Positions 8,287-15,404 of a stretch of DNA of 64,000 bases are shown piece by piece. Source of the stretch: Roseateles sp. Its GTDB lineage: Bacteria > Pseudomonadota > Gammaproteobacteria > Burkholderiales > Burkholderiaceae_C. The notes below the pieces were generated by a model, which did no database searches, was not told the origin of the DNA, and saw only the letters and a program-made list of their open reading frames with translations. The stretch covers positions 1 through 64,000 of the forward strand of contig JAEUPJ010000030.1 in NCBI GenBank assembly GCA_016790285.1, in the 5' to 3' direction. The stretch's first letter is position 1; every line of letters starts with the position of its first letter. The position numbers and the translations under genes are program-made.

Positions 8287-9726
8287 ATGGCCCTCGTCGT
8301 CGACAGCAAGAAAGCCTGCGCGGTGAACCCGCTCAAGATGAGCCAGCCGCTCGGCGCGAGCTTCGCCTTCATGGGCCTGGCGTCCTGCATGCCGGTGATG
8401 CACGGCAGCCAGGGCTGCACGTCGTTCGGGCTGGTGCTGCTGGTGCGCCATTTCAAGGAGGCCATCCCGCTGCAGACCACGGCGATGAACGAGGCCACCA
8501 CCATCATGGGCGGCTACGACAACGTCGAGAAGGCGCTGCTCAACATCCGCAGCCGCGCCAAGCCCGCGCTGATCGCGATGTGCTCGACGGGCCTCACCGA
8601 GACCAAGGGCGACGACGTGCAAGCCTATGTGCGCCTGGCGCAGCAGAAGCACCCGGAGCTGGCCGACACGGCCGTCGTCTACGTTTCCACGCCCGACTAC
8701 GTCGGCGCGCTGCAGGACGGCTGGGCCAAGGCGGTGCAAGCACTGGTGAGCCAGCTGCCCGAGGTCACCGACGCGCCCAAGGACGCCCGGCGCGTCAATG
8801 TGCTGGCCGGCTGCCACCTGAGCCCCGGCGACATCGAGGAGTTGCGCGAGCTCATCGAGGCCTTCGGCCTGGCGCCCACCTTCGTGCCCGACCTTTCCGG
8901 GTCGCTCGATGGCCACATCCCCGACGACTGGCTGGGCACGACGCTGGGCGGCACCACACTGGCGGAGCTGCGCGCACTCGGCGGCGCGGGCCACACGCTG
9001 GCCCTGGGCGAACAGATGCGCGAGGCGGCCCAGGCACTGCAGGCGCGCTGCGGCGTGCCCTACACCGTCGTTGACCGGGTGACCGGCCTGCTGGCGGTGG
9101 ACCGCTTCGTGCAGACGCTCAGCCAGCTCTCGGGCCAGCCCGTGCCGCCGCGCCTGCGCCGCCAGCGCAGCCAGCTCGTGGACGCCATGCTGGACGGGCA
9201 CTTCCATTTCGGCGGCAGGAAGGTGGCCCTCGCCGCCGAGCCCGACCTGCTGTTCGCCGTGGGCAACCTGCTGCTGGAGATGGGCGCGGAGCTGCCGGTG
9301 TGCGTGACGACAACGCCCTCGCCCGTTTTGGCCGGCCTGCCGGTGGAGCGGGTGCTGATCAGCGACCTGGAGGACTTCGAGCAAGGTGCGCGCGACGCCG
9401 GCTGCGACCTGCTGATGACGCACTCGCACGGCCGCCAGGCCGCCGAGCGCCTGGGCAAGCCGCTGTTCCGGCTGGGCTTCCCGATCTTCGACCGCATCGG
9501 CAACGCGCACATCTGCCACGTCGGCTACCGCGGCACGCGCCGGCTGGTCTACGAGGTGGGCAATGTCTTCATCGAGCAGATCCCCCACCACGGCCCCGGC
9601 GACTGGCCGCTGCCGCCCGCGGCCGTCGCCGCCGCGCAGGGACTGCCCGAGGTGGCTCACGTCCCTGCCCGCATCCCGCGGCTGGCGCGCCCTCAGGCGC
9701 AGCCCGACCTGATCAACACCCCTTGA
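8287..9726 (+). CDS. nifN: FeMo-cofactor scaffold protein NifN
   Basis: NifN (479 aa) is the NifK-like subunit of the NifEN scaffold. Cys44, in MHGSQGC, is the NifN ligand of the [4Fe-4S] cluster shared with NifE. PLKMSQPLGASFAFMG and CSTGLTETKGDD are further family landmarks. The C-terminal tail after the IPHHGPGDWP segment is Pro/Ala-rich. The ATG at 8287 is preceded by CTGGAG and by a sigma-54 promoter 33 bp upstream. nifX follows 11 bp after the stop, so nifN leads a long accessory operon reaching at least to the FmdB gene. Confidence 0.97.
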   Translation: MALVVDSKKACAVNPLKMSQPLGASFAFMGLASCMPVMHGSQGCTSFGLVLLVRHFKEAIPLQTTAMNEATTIMGGYDNVEKALLNIRSRAKPALIAMCSTGLTETKGDDVQAYVRLAQQKHPELADTAVVYVSTPDYVGALQDGWAKAVQALVSQLPEVTDAPKDARRVNVLAGCHLSPGDIEELRELIEAFGLAPTFVPDLSGSLDGHIPDDWLGTTLGGTTLAELRALGGAGHTLALGEQMREAAQALQARCGVPYTVVDRVTGLLAVDRFVQTLSQLSGQPVPPRLRRQRSQLVDAMLDGHFHFGGRKVALAAEPDLLFAVGNLLLEMGAELPVCVTTTPSPVLAGLPVERVLISDLEDFEQGARDAGCDLLMTHSHGRQAAERLGKPLFRLGFPIFDRIGNAHICHVGYRGTRRLVYEVGNVFIEQIPHHGPGDWPLPPAAVAAAQGLPEVAHVPARIPRLARPQAQPDLINTP

Positions 9727-9737
9727 AGGAGAGGTCC

Positions 9738-10154
9738 ATGAAGATCGCCTTTGCCACCCAGGACCAGCAGCGCGTCGACGCGCACTTCGGCTGGGCCAAG
9801 TTCCTGGCCGTCTACGAGCTCGATGCCGGCGGCCACCGCCATGTGCAGACCTTCCCTTTCGGTGAAGACCTCGCCGAAGACGGCAACGAGGACAAGCTCG
9901 CGCCCAAGCTCGCCGCCATCGGCGACTGCGCCATCGTCTACGTGGCTGCCATCGGCGGCAGCGCGGCGGCGCGCGTGGTGGCCGCCAAGATCCACCCCAT
10001 CAAGGTGACGCAGCCCGAGCCCATCGCCGAGCTGCTGGACCGCATGCAGGTCGTGCTCCAGGGCACGCCGCCCCCGTGGCTGCGCAAGGCCCTGATGAAG
10101 GGCCAGGAGCGCGCCACCGAGTTCGAGAACGACGACGAAGAGGTGAAGGCATGA
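9738..10154 (+). CDS. nifX: Nitrogen fixation protein NifX
   Basis: NifX (138 aa) is a small carrier that binds NifB-co and the VK-cluster and shuttles cofactor precursors during FeMo-co synthesis. The N-terminus [21 protein letters not shown] fits the NifX/NifB-C-terminal/VnfX fold, and the conserved His-Phe-Gly lies early in it. The acidic tail (ENDDEEVKA) is usual for NifX. The ATG at 9738 has AAGGAGAGG upstream. Its stop overlaps the next start (ATGA), so the pair is translationally coupled. Confidence 0.94.
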   Translation: MKIAFATQDQQRVDAHFGWAKFLAVYELDAGGHRHVQTFPFGEDLAEDGNEDKLAPKLAAIGDCAIVYVAAIGGSAAARVVAAKIHPIKVTQPEPIAELLDRMQVVLQGTPPPWLRKALMKGQERATEFENDDEEVKA

Positions 10155-10630
10155 CAGACACCGCCACCCTGGAAGCGCCGAGCGACGACGCCCTGCTCAA
10201 GGACGGCTTCATCGGCGAGCTCATCAAGCAGATCCGCGCCCAGGACACGCATGGCACCTGGGAGGGCAAGAGCGACGCCCAGCTGCTCGCGCCCTTCATC
10301 CTGACGGCCGAGCAGCGCAAGGCGCTGCCCATGATGGGCGACCCCGACCCCGAGACGCTGTGGCGGCTGGACCTCTTCCATAACGCCGTGGGCCTGTGCA
10401 TCGAGCGCGCCACCGGCTGCATGGTCAGCCCCATGACCAAGATGAGCCACGAGGGCTTCGGCCGCACGGTGCTCACCACCGGCCGGCTCATCGTCGTCAA
10501 CCGCTACCTGCGCGATGTGCACCGCTTCGGCTACGCGAGCCTGGCCAAGCTGGCCGAGGCGGGCAACAAGCTGGTGACCGAAGGCGTGCAGATGGTCAAC
10601 AACTACAAGGAGGTGGCGACCTATGGCTGA
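10151..10630 (+). CDS. NifX-associated nitrogen fixation protein (DUF269)
   Basis: The 159-aa product belongs to the NifX-associated family (DUF269), found almost only in nif clusters directly after nifX. Recognisable segments are [37 protein letters not shown] and [18 protein letters not shown]. It is thought to help FeMo-cofactor maturation, but the biochemical role is unsettled. The start at ATG 10151 overlaps the nifX stop. An in-frame upstream ATG at 10076 lies inside nifX and was rejected. It overlaps the next gene by 8 bp. Confidence 0.92.
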   Translation: MTDTATLEAPSDDALLKDGFIGELIKQIRAQDTHGTWEGKSDAQLLAPFILTAEQRKALPMMGDPDPETLWRLDLFHNAVGLCIERATGCMVSPMTKMSHEGFGRTVLTTGRLIVVNRYLRDVHRFGYASLAKLAEAGNKLVTEGVQMVNNYKEVATYG

Positions 10631-10829
10631 TCTCGAATCCCTCAAGGCCGAGGCCAAGAAGGCCAACGCCAAGGCCACCCAGGCCAAGATGGACCTGCAC
10701 GACCTCTCCGAGGAGCTGCCCACGAACTGGGAGCGCATCCTCGAAGTGGCCCGAGTCGCCCACGATGCCCACGCCGCGCTGATGGCCGCCCGCCAGGCGC
10801 TGACGCAAGCGCAGGCCCAGTCGGCCTGA
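10623..10829 (+). CDS. Nif-associated DUF683 (CCE_0567-type) helical protein
   Basis: A 68-aa predicted coiled coil ([19 protein letters not shown], then [11 protein letters not shown]). It matches the DUF683/CCE_0567 family, small two-helix proteins encoded after the DUF269 gene in many nif clusters. Cyanobacterial members have been described as metal-binding; here the biological role is unknown. It overlaps the preceding gene by 8 bp and is followed by fdxB after 11 bp. Confidence 0.88.
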   Translation: MADLESLKAEAKKANAKATQAKMDLHDLSEELPTNWERILEVARVAHDAHAALMAARQALTQAQAQSA

Positions 10830-10840
10830 AGGAGCCCGAG

Positions 10841-11146
10841 ATGAGCAGCTTCACCGTGACCCTGCCCAGCGGTGCCGTCTGGGAGCCCAAGTTCGTGCAG
10901 CAGATCAACGAGGCCACCTGCATCGGCTGCGGGCGCTGCTTCAAGGTCTGCCCGCGCGGCGTCCTGGAGATGGTGGGGCTGGACGAGGACGGCGAGCGCG
11001 TGCAGGTCTCCCTCGACGATGACGACGACGAGGAGTATGAGAAGAAGGTGATGACCATCGCCCATGGCGAGCTGTGCATCGGCTGCACCGCCTGCGCCAA
11101 GATCTGCCCCAAGAAGTGCTACACCCACGCCGCCCTGGCGGCGTGA
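10841..11146 (+). CDS. fdxB: Nif-specific 2[4Fe-4S] ferredoxin III, FdxB
   Basis: A ferredoxin of 101 aa with two cluster motifs. The first is CIGCGRCFKVCP (Cys27, 30, 33, 37) and the second CIGCTACAKICP (Cys79, 82, 85, 89). A highly acidic linker (DDDDDEEYEKK) lies between them. This layout, with a long insert between the motifs, is that of nif-associated ferredoxin III. It likely supplies electrons to nitrogenase or to cofactor assembly. The ATG at 10841 follows GAAGGAG. An extra Cys93 follows the second motif. Confidence 0.93.
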   Translation: MSSFTVTLPSGAVWEPKFVQQINEATCIGCGRCFKVCPRGVLEMVGLDEDGERVQVSLDDDDDEEYEKKVMTIAHGELCIGCTACAKICPKKCYTHAALAA

Positions 11147-11174
11147 GCAGCCCGACCCGCGCGAGGCCTGCCGC

Positions 11175-11606
11175 ATGGAACACCGCCCCGCCGCCGTGCC
11201 GCCTGGCCCGCCCCTGCCTGTGCCCACGGCGCTGGCCATGCAACGGCGCCAGCAGCGCGGCGACGAGGTGGACGATGTGCGCGAGCTGCTGCTGGCGCAT
11301 GCGGACCCGCACGAGCCCGCCGACACCACCCGCGCCGTGGCTGAGCTCATCGCCCTGGCCTGCCTCGGCGACAACCACCTCTGGCAGGACCTGCAGCTCG
11401 CCTCGCGTGCCGATCTCAGCGCCCTCATCGAATGGCATTTCCCGCGCCTGGCCGCCCGCAACCATGCGCAGATGAAATGGAAGAAGTTCCTCTACAAGCA
11501 GCTCTGCGAGCGCGAGGAGGTCTTCATCTGCAAGTCGCCGAGCTGCGCCGTGTGCACCGACCACGCGCTGTGCTTCGGTCCCGAAACCGCCCCCGCCGCG
11601 CCATGA
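11175..11606 (+). CDS. nifQ: Molybdenum-donor protein NifQ
   Basis: NifQ (143 aa) carries a [Mo-3Fe-4S] cluster and donates molybdenum to NifEN. The C-terminal motif C-x4-C-x2-C-x5-C (CKSPSCAVCTDHALC) is its signature. MKWKKFLYKQLCEREE just before it is also typical. The start is ATG 11175 (MEHRPAAV), since an in-frame ATG at 11064 lies within fdxB and would add an Arg/Pro-rich non-family stretch. The N-terminus is a little short for NifQ, but the functional core is complete. It overlaps the next gene by 4 bp (ATGA). Confidence 0.92.
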   Translation: MEHRPAAVPPGPPLPVPTALAMQRRQQRGDEVDDVRELLLAHADPHEPADTTRAVAELIALACLGDNHLWQDLQLASRADLSALIEWHFPRLAARNHAQMKWKKFLYKQLCEREEVFICKSPSCAVCTDHALCFGPETAPAAP

Positions 11607-11941
11607 CCGACACCGCCGACCTCCCCCTCGTCTTCCAGGTCCATGCCTTCGCCTGCCTGCAGGCCCGGCCGCCCGGCCATCCGCGCGGCTCCTGCGCCGA
11701 ACGCGGCGCCAAGGCCCTCGTCGAGCGGCTGCAGATGCGCGTGGACCGGGAGCGCCTGGCCGGCGTGGCCGTCACGGTCACGGGCTGCATGGGCTTTTGC
11801 CAGGCCGGGCCGCTGATCGTGGTCTACCCCCAGGGGCTCTGGTATGCGCCCCGCACCGAGGCCGACATCGACGAGATCGTCGACCACCACTTCAAGGGCG
11901 GCCAGGCTGTCGAGCGGCTCGCCTTCCTGCCGCGGCTCTGA
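11603..11941 (+). CDS. Thioredoxin-like [2Fe-2S] ferredoxin
   Basis: This 112-aa protein has the cysteine spacing of thioredoxin-fold [2Fe-2S] ferredoxins (the Clostridium pasteurianum type): Cys18-x12-Cys31 and Cys62-x3-Cys66 (GCMGFCQAGP). HPRGSCAERGAKAL and LIVVYPQGLWYA are further marks of the fold. Such ferredoxins recur in diazotroph nif clusters, perhaps in electron supply, oxygen protection or Fe-S traffic. It overlaps nifQ by 4 bp. Confidence 0.88.
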   Translation: MTDTADLPLVFQVHAFACLQARPPGHPRGSCAERGAKALVERLQMRVDRERLAGVAVTVTGCMGFCQAGPLIVVYPQGLWYAPRTEADIDEIVDHHFKGGQAVERLAFLPRL

Positions 11942-11959
11942 GCGCCAGGCCTCCGCTCG

Positions 11960-12313
11960 ATGCTGCAGGCCGCCATGCTCAAGGTCATCCAGGACGCGGG
12001 CGAAGGTGTGCTCGTGCTTCTGGACGACGTCGAGCCCGCCGAGTTCCAGCGCTCGCGGCTGACCCGCCAGGAAGTGCTGCGCCTGTTGCGCCTGATGGCC
12101 GACACCCTGCTGGCCCTGCCTTGCGCCACGCGCCAGGCCATGCCCGAGATCGACTGGGGCAGTTGGCGCAGCGTGCAGCACGGCCTGGGCTCGGCGGCGC
12201 TGGACGCCGACGAGCTCGGCTGGGATGCCGCCCATGGCCTGGTGCCTGCCACGCTGACCTGGCTGCGCGTGTACCGGCGCAGCGAACCCGCCCTGTTCGA
12301 CTTCAAGCCCTGA
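11960..12313 (+). CDS. Small helical protein resembling HepT/DUF86, RNase motif not evident
   Basis: The 117-aa protein has the layout of HepT/DUF86 proteins. An N-terminal helix (MLKVIQDAGEGV) is followed by a second helix (LTRQEVLRLLRLMADTLLAL), then a turn with MPEIDWGSW. In HepT the equivalent H/MPEIPW segment leads into the R-x4-6-H catalytic motif. Here the following residues are RSVQHGLGSAALD, so an Arg-x3-His remains but the spacing is shorter than usual and the usual Tyr is missing. No MntA-type nucleotidyltransferase gene is adjacent. It sits inside the nif operon, 18 bp after the ferredoxin. The assignment is by eye and remote. Confidence 0.6.
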   Translation: MLQAAMLKVIQDAGEGVLVLLDDVEPAEFQRSRLTRQEVLRLLRLMADTLLALPCATRQAMPEIDWGSWRSVQHGLGSAALDADELGWDAAHGLVPATLTWLRVYRRSEPALFDFKP

Positions 12314-12340
12314 TCCCGCACACCCCCGCCGGAGCCCGCC

Positions 12341-12592
12341 ATGCCCCTCTTCGACTTCCAATGCAGCGCCTGCCAGGCCCAGTTCGAGAAGCTGGTGCGC
12401 AGCGGCGACACGCCCGCCTGCCCTCACTGCGGCAGCACGGCGTTGAACAAGCTGGAAGTGTCGCGCCTGGCACCGGCCGGCAAGATCGAAGCCATCCGGC
12501 TGTCGAACCGGCGTGCGGCCCAGGCCCAGGGCCTGTTCAACCACTACAGCCCGTCCGACCAGGCGCGCCTCCTGAAGGGCCGCTCCGTCTAG
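12341..12592 (+). CDS. FmdB-family zinc-ribbon protein
   Basis: An 83-aa protein starting MPLFDFQCSACQAQFEKLV, with a paired CPHCG, gives the CxxC...CxxC zinc ribbon of the FmdB family. The rest (RLSNRRAAQAQGLFNHYSPSD) is polar and probably flexible. FmdB was named as a putative regulator of formamidase, and many members are small stand-alone ribbons of unknown role. It is the last + strand gene of the nif block, 27 bp after the HepT-like gene, with a hairpin just after the stop. Confidence 0.85.
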   Translation: MPLFDFQCSACQAQFEKLVRSGDTPACPHCGSTALNKLEVSRLAPAGKIEAIRLSNRRAAQAQGLFNHYSPSDQARLLKGRSV

Positions 12593-12600
12593 CGTCCGTG

Positions 12601-12625
12601 GCCCGGTGTCCTGCCTCGACCGGGC
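12601..12625. terminator. Hairpin between convergent fmdB-like and NmrA genes
   Basis: GCCCGGT (12601-12607) pairs with ACCGGGC (12619-12625) across an 11-nt loop in the 33-bp gap between convergent genes. It is a probable bidirectional stop for the nif operon, though no T-run is present. Confidence 0.5.
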
Positions 12626-13570
12626 TCAGCCGCTGACGAGCTGGCGCAGCACATCCGCACGCGACTGCGCCCAGGCGGCGAAGCCCTGCAGCCCCGGGTG
12701 CAGGGCCCGCGCCACCTCGGGCGGGCGGGCTGCGCAGTACTCGCCCTCCCGGGCCTGCTGGTAGGCGAACATGCCTGCCATCTCGGCCGCCCCGGGAAAG
12801 GGCTGGCGCGCAAAGGCCTCGGGCGCCATGGGCACGTAATGCACGGCCTCCCCGATCACGCGCGACAGCACCTGCGCCATCTGCGCCCCCGTGAGCTGCT
12901 CACCGGCCAGCCCGACGCGCTCGCCCACCACGCGCTCGCCCTGCACGAAGAGGGCCGCCACGCAGTGGCCGATGTCCTCGGCCGCGATGCCGCACAGGCG
13001 GGCGCCCCCCAGGGGCAAGGCCCACTGCAGTGCGCCATCCGCGCCACGCTGCGGGTGCAGCCCCAGGTGGATGAGGTTGTCCCAGTAGAAGGAGGGCAGC
13101 AGGTAGGTCGTGGGCAGGCCGCGGAAGAACGTGTCGGCCTGGCCCTTGGCATCCATCGGCGGCACCTGCCACGGGCCTGTGCCGCCGCGGGTGTCCTCCT
13201 GGGTCGACCAGATGACGTGCCGCACCCCCGCGCGGGCCGCGGCGCTGGCCAGTTGCGCCGCCTGTCGCAGCTCGCGCTCGGGGCTGAAGTGCTCCCAGAA
13301 ATCAGTCACGGCAAAAACGCCGTCAGCGCCCTCGAGCGCAGCGGCCAATGTGCCCGGCCGGTCGAGGTCGGCATGCACGACATCGGCACCGGCCTGCACC
13401 AGCGCACGCGCGGCGCGAGCGGCCGGCTGGCGCGTCAATGCACGCACGCCGAAGCGCCGCCAGGGGTCGCGCAGCAGGGCCCGCACGAGGCCGCCGCCCT
13501 GGGCGCCCGTGGCGCCGAAGACGGCAATCACCGGCCGGGCATGGGTCGTGAGCACCGTGAGGGCCGTCAT
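12626..13570 (-). CDS. NmrA-like NAD(P)-binding protein
   Basis: A 314-aa protein of the atypical short-chain dehydrogenase/NmrA family. The Rossmann glycine motif is VFGATGAQGGG, followed by a DLDRPGTLAAALEGADGVF segment. The VHADLD and VIWSTQE strands fit NmrA/HSCARG proteins, which are often redox sensors or quinone/NAD(P)H-linked enzymes. The start is ATG at 13570, four bases inside the preceding lipoprotein gene, so the two are coupled. The function is unproven. Confidence 0.85.
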   Translation of the reverse strand: MTALTVLTTHARPVIAVFGATGAQGGGLVRALLRDPWRRFGVRALTRQPAARAARALVQAGADVVHADLDRPGTLAAALEGADGVFAVTDFWEHFSPERELRQAAQLASAAARAGVRHVIWSTQEDTRGGTGPWQVPPMDAKGQADTFFRGLPTTYLLPSFYWDNLIHLGLHPQRGADGALQWALPLGGARLCGIAAEDIGHCVAALFVQGERVVGERVGLAGEQLTGAQMAQVLSRVIGEAVHYVPMAPEAFARQPFPGAAEMAGMFAYQQAREGEYCAARPPEVARALHPGLQGFAAWAQSRADVLRQLVSG

Positions 13571-15291
13571 TGCGGCCGCCCCAGCGACCAGGTCTGCGCC
13601 GCGGGGGCCGAGACCGCGCCCTCGATGCGTTCGCCTGCGCCCACCACGCCTTCGGCTTGCCACACGCTGCCGCCCAGGGTGGCGCCGCTGGTGCTGCCCT
13701 TCGGGCAGGTGACGGTCAGCAGGCTGTCCCAGTACATGCTGAGCGACAGCGAATAGCGCGCCGGCGAGGTCGACTCGTCGACGACGAGTTCACCCAGGCC
13801 GTGGGCATCCGTCAAGGTCAGGTGCTGGGGCGTGACCACATGGGTGCAGACGGGGTCGGCCACGGTGTAGACATGGTCCACCTCGCCGTCAGGCCGGTAG
13901 ACACGGCGGGTGGCGGTGCTCTGCGCACCGTCCAGCCGCCACCGCGTGGTGGCCTGGAACAGATGGTTGGCCCCCTCCACGCCCACCCGGGTCTGCAGCG
14001 TGCCGACCCAGGCGTCTTCCGTCACGCGGATGCGCGCACTCAGCGCCAGCCGCCGGCCGTTGCGGGTGTTGACGCTCTCAAAGCGCAGCGTGACGGGGTT
14101 GGTCGTGGGCACCTGGGCCGGCGCGGTGTAGACGACACCGGCCCGCGCCTCGGGGCTGATCGAACCGTGCGCCGGCGCTGGCGTGGCACTGCCTTCCAGC
14201 AGCCACCGCCGCTGGAAGCCCGGCTTGGTGTTGAGGATGGGCAGCTCGACGTCCTTCACGATGGGCGTCGGGATGCACAAGTCACCGTCGGGCAGGGAGT
14301 CGCACTGCGATGTGTCACTCACCACGTAGATGCTCACCGGCACGAAACGCTGGCGGCCCAGCACGCGCACCGTGGCCTGCGCCGGCACCAGCTTGTGCGC
14401 CTTGACGCGCACCACATGGAGCTTGACGCCTGCCGGCGCCGCCAATGCCCGTGCGGCCTGGGCCGACGCCGTGGGCAGCGCCTGCCAGAGGCTGACGGGC
14501 AGGCTGACCTGCAACAGCCGCTGGCCGGCATCGTGCGCCAGCAGCGGCAGCACCCACCAGCTGCCATCGGCCTGGCCGACGGCGATGCGGTCCTGCAGCA
14601 CGTCGTCCACGTCCTCGTCGGCGCCGTAGCGCATCGACACCGTCAGCGCGTGCGCCGGGCGTTCGGGCAGGCTCAGGCTCACGCCGGCACCCACGCCGTC
14701 GGGCAAGGGGTTGGCCAGGAGCCGCAGCTGGGCGGAGCCGGACTGGGTGAAGCTGCCCGCGGGCATGTCGAGTGCCAGGCTGCCGTCGGCCAGCGCCAGC
14801 CGACTCGTCGCGGGCGTGATCGGCATCGTCGTGACCACCCCCAGCTCGACCGGCGCGGGCGTCGTGAGCGCCACCTCGGCGCCCGTTCGCACGCGGGTCG
14901 TGGCGGCGACGCTGCCGTCGGCCCGCACAAGGCGGTAGGTGTAGCCCGTGTCGGCACTCAAGCCGCTGTCGGTCCACAGGCCCAGGCCGCTGTCGACGGC
15001 GGCCACCAACGCAAAGTCGGCGCCCGCGTCAGCTCGCCGCTCCAGGCGCCAGGCGGCGCCCGGCGTGCCGCCCTGCCAGGTCAGCGTGGTGTGCTGGCCG
15101 GAGCCGGCGGCTGCCGCCAGCGTTGCCACCGGCGGTGGGCTGGTGGGCGTGGTCGGTGTGGTCGGGATGACCGGGCCGCCCGGGGAAGCACCGTCACCCC
15201 CCCCGCCGCAGCCGGCCAGCAGGAGCAATGCGCAGGCCCAGGGCAGCGTCGGCAGGAGGCGCGATCGCGCGGGCTTTCGAGACGGGAACAT
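13567..15291 (-). CDS. Lipoprotein with FN3-like domain
   Basis: A predicted lipoprotein of 574 aa: a basic N-terminus and hydrophobic core end in the lipobox LLAGC, then a Gly/Pro/Thr-rich linker (PTTPTTPTSPPP). Residues ~55-140 look like a fibronectin type III domain (TLTWQGG, YTYRLVRADGS). Later segments (SARIRVTEDAWVG, YSLSLSMYWDSLL) are beta-rich, and there are several Cys in the second half. It probably sits at the cell surface. It follows the LAL regulator on the same strand after ~113 bp and overlaps the NmrA-like gene by 4 bp. The function is unknown. Confidence 0.75.
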   Translation of the reverse strand: MFPSRKPARSRLLPTLPWACALLLLAGCGGGGDGASPGGPVIPTTPTTPTSPPPVATLAAAAGSGQHTTLTWQGGTPGAAWRLERRADAGADFALVAAVDSGLGLWTDSGLSADTGYTYRLVRADGSVAATTRVRTGAEVALTTPAPVELGVVTTMPITPATSRLALADGSLALDMPAGSFTQSGSAQLRLLANPLPDGVGAGVSLSLPERPAHALTVSMRYGADEDVDDVLQDRIAVGQADGSWWVLPLLAHDAGQRLLQVSLPVSLWQALPTASAQAARALAAPAGVKLHVVRVKAHKLVPAQATVRVLGRQRFVPVSIYVVSDTSQCDSLPDGDLCIPTPIVKDVELPILNTKPGFQRRWLLEGSATPAPAHGSISPEARAGVVYTAPAQVPTTNPVTLRFESVNTRNGRRLALSARIRVTEDAWVGTLQTRVGVEGANHLFQATTRWRLDGAQSTATRRVYRPDGEVDHVYTVADPVCTHVVTPQHLTLTDAHGLGELVVDESTSPARYSLSLSMYWDSLLTVTCPKGSTSGATLGGSVWQAEGVVGAGERIEGAVSAPAAQTWSLGRPQ

Positions 15292-15404
15292 GGAGACTCC
15301 AGAAGATGGTGTGACGGATGTCGGTCATCTTCCGGAGCCGCAGGCGCTGGCACATCGCTCGGTGGAGCCATGCGCCGCATGGCGAAGGGCCATGGCCCGC
15401 GAGG

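Noticed and set aside
10076-10150. Upstream in-frame start for the DUF269 gene
   Set aside because: It lies inside nifX and adds an Arg/Gly-rich stretch not found in the family. ATG 10151, coupled to the nifX stop, is the better start.
11960-12313. A working HepT toxin of a toxin-antitoxin pair
   Set aside because: No MntA-type partner gene is adjacent and the RNase motif is altered.
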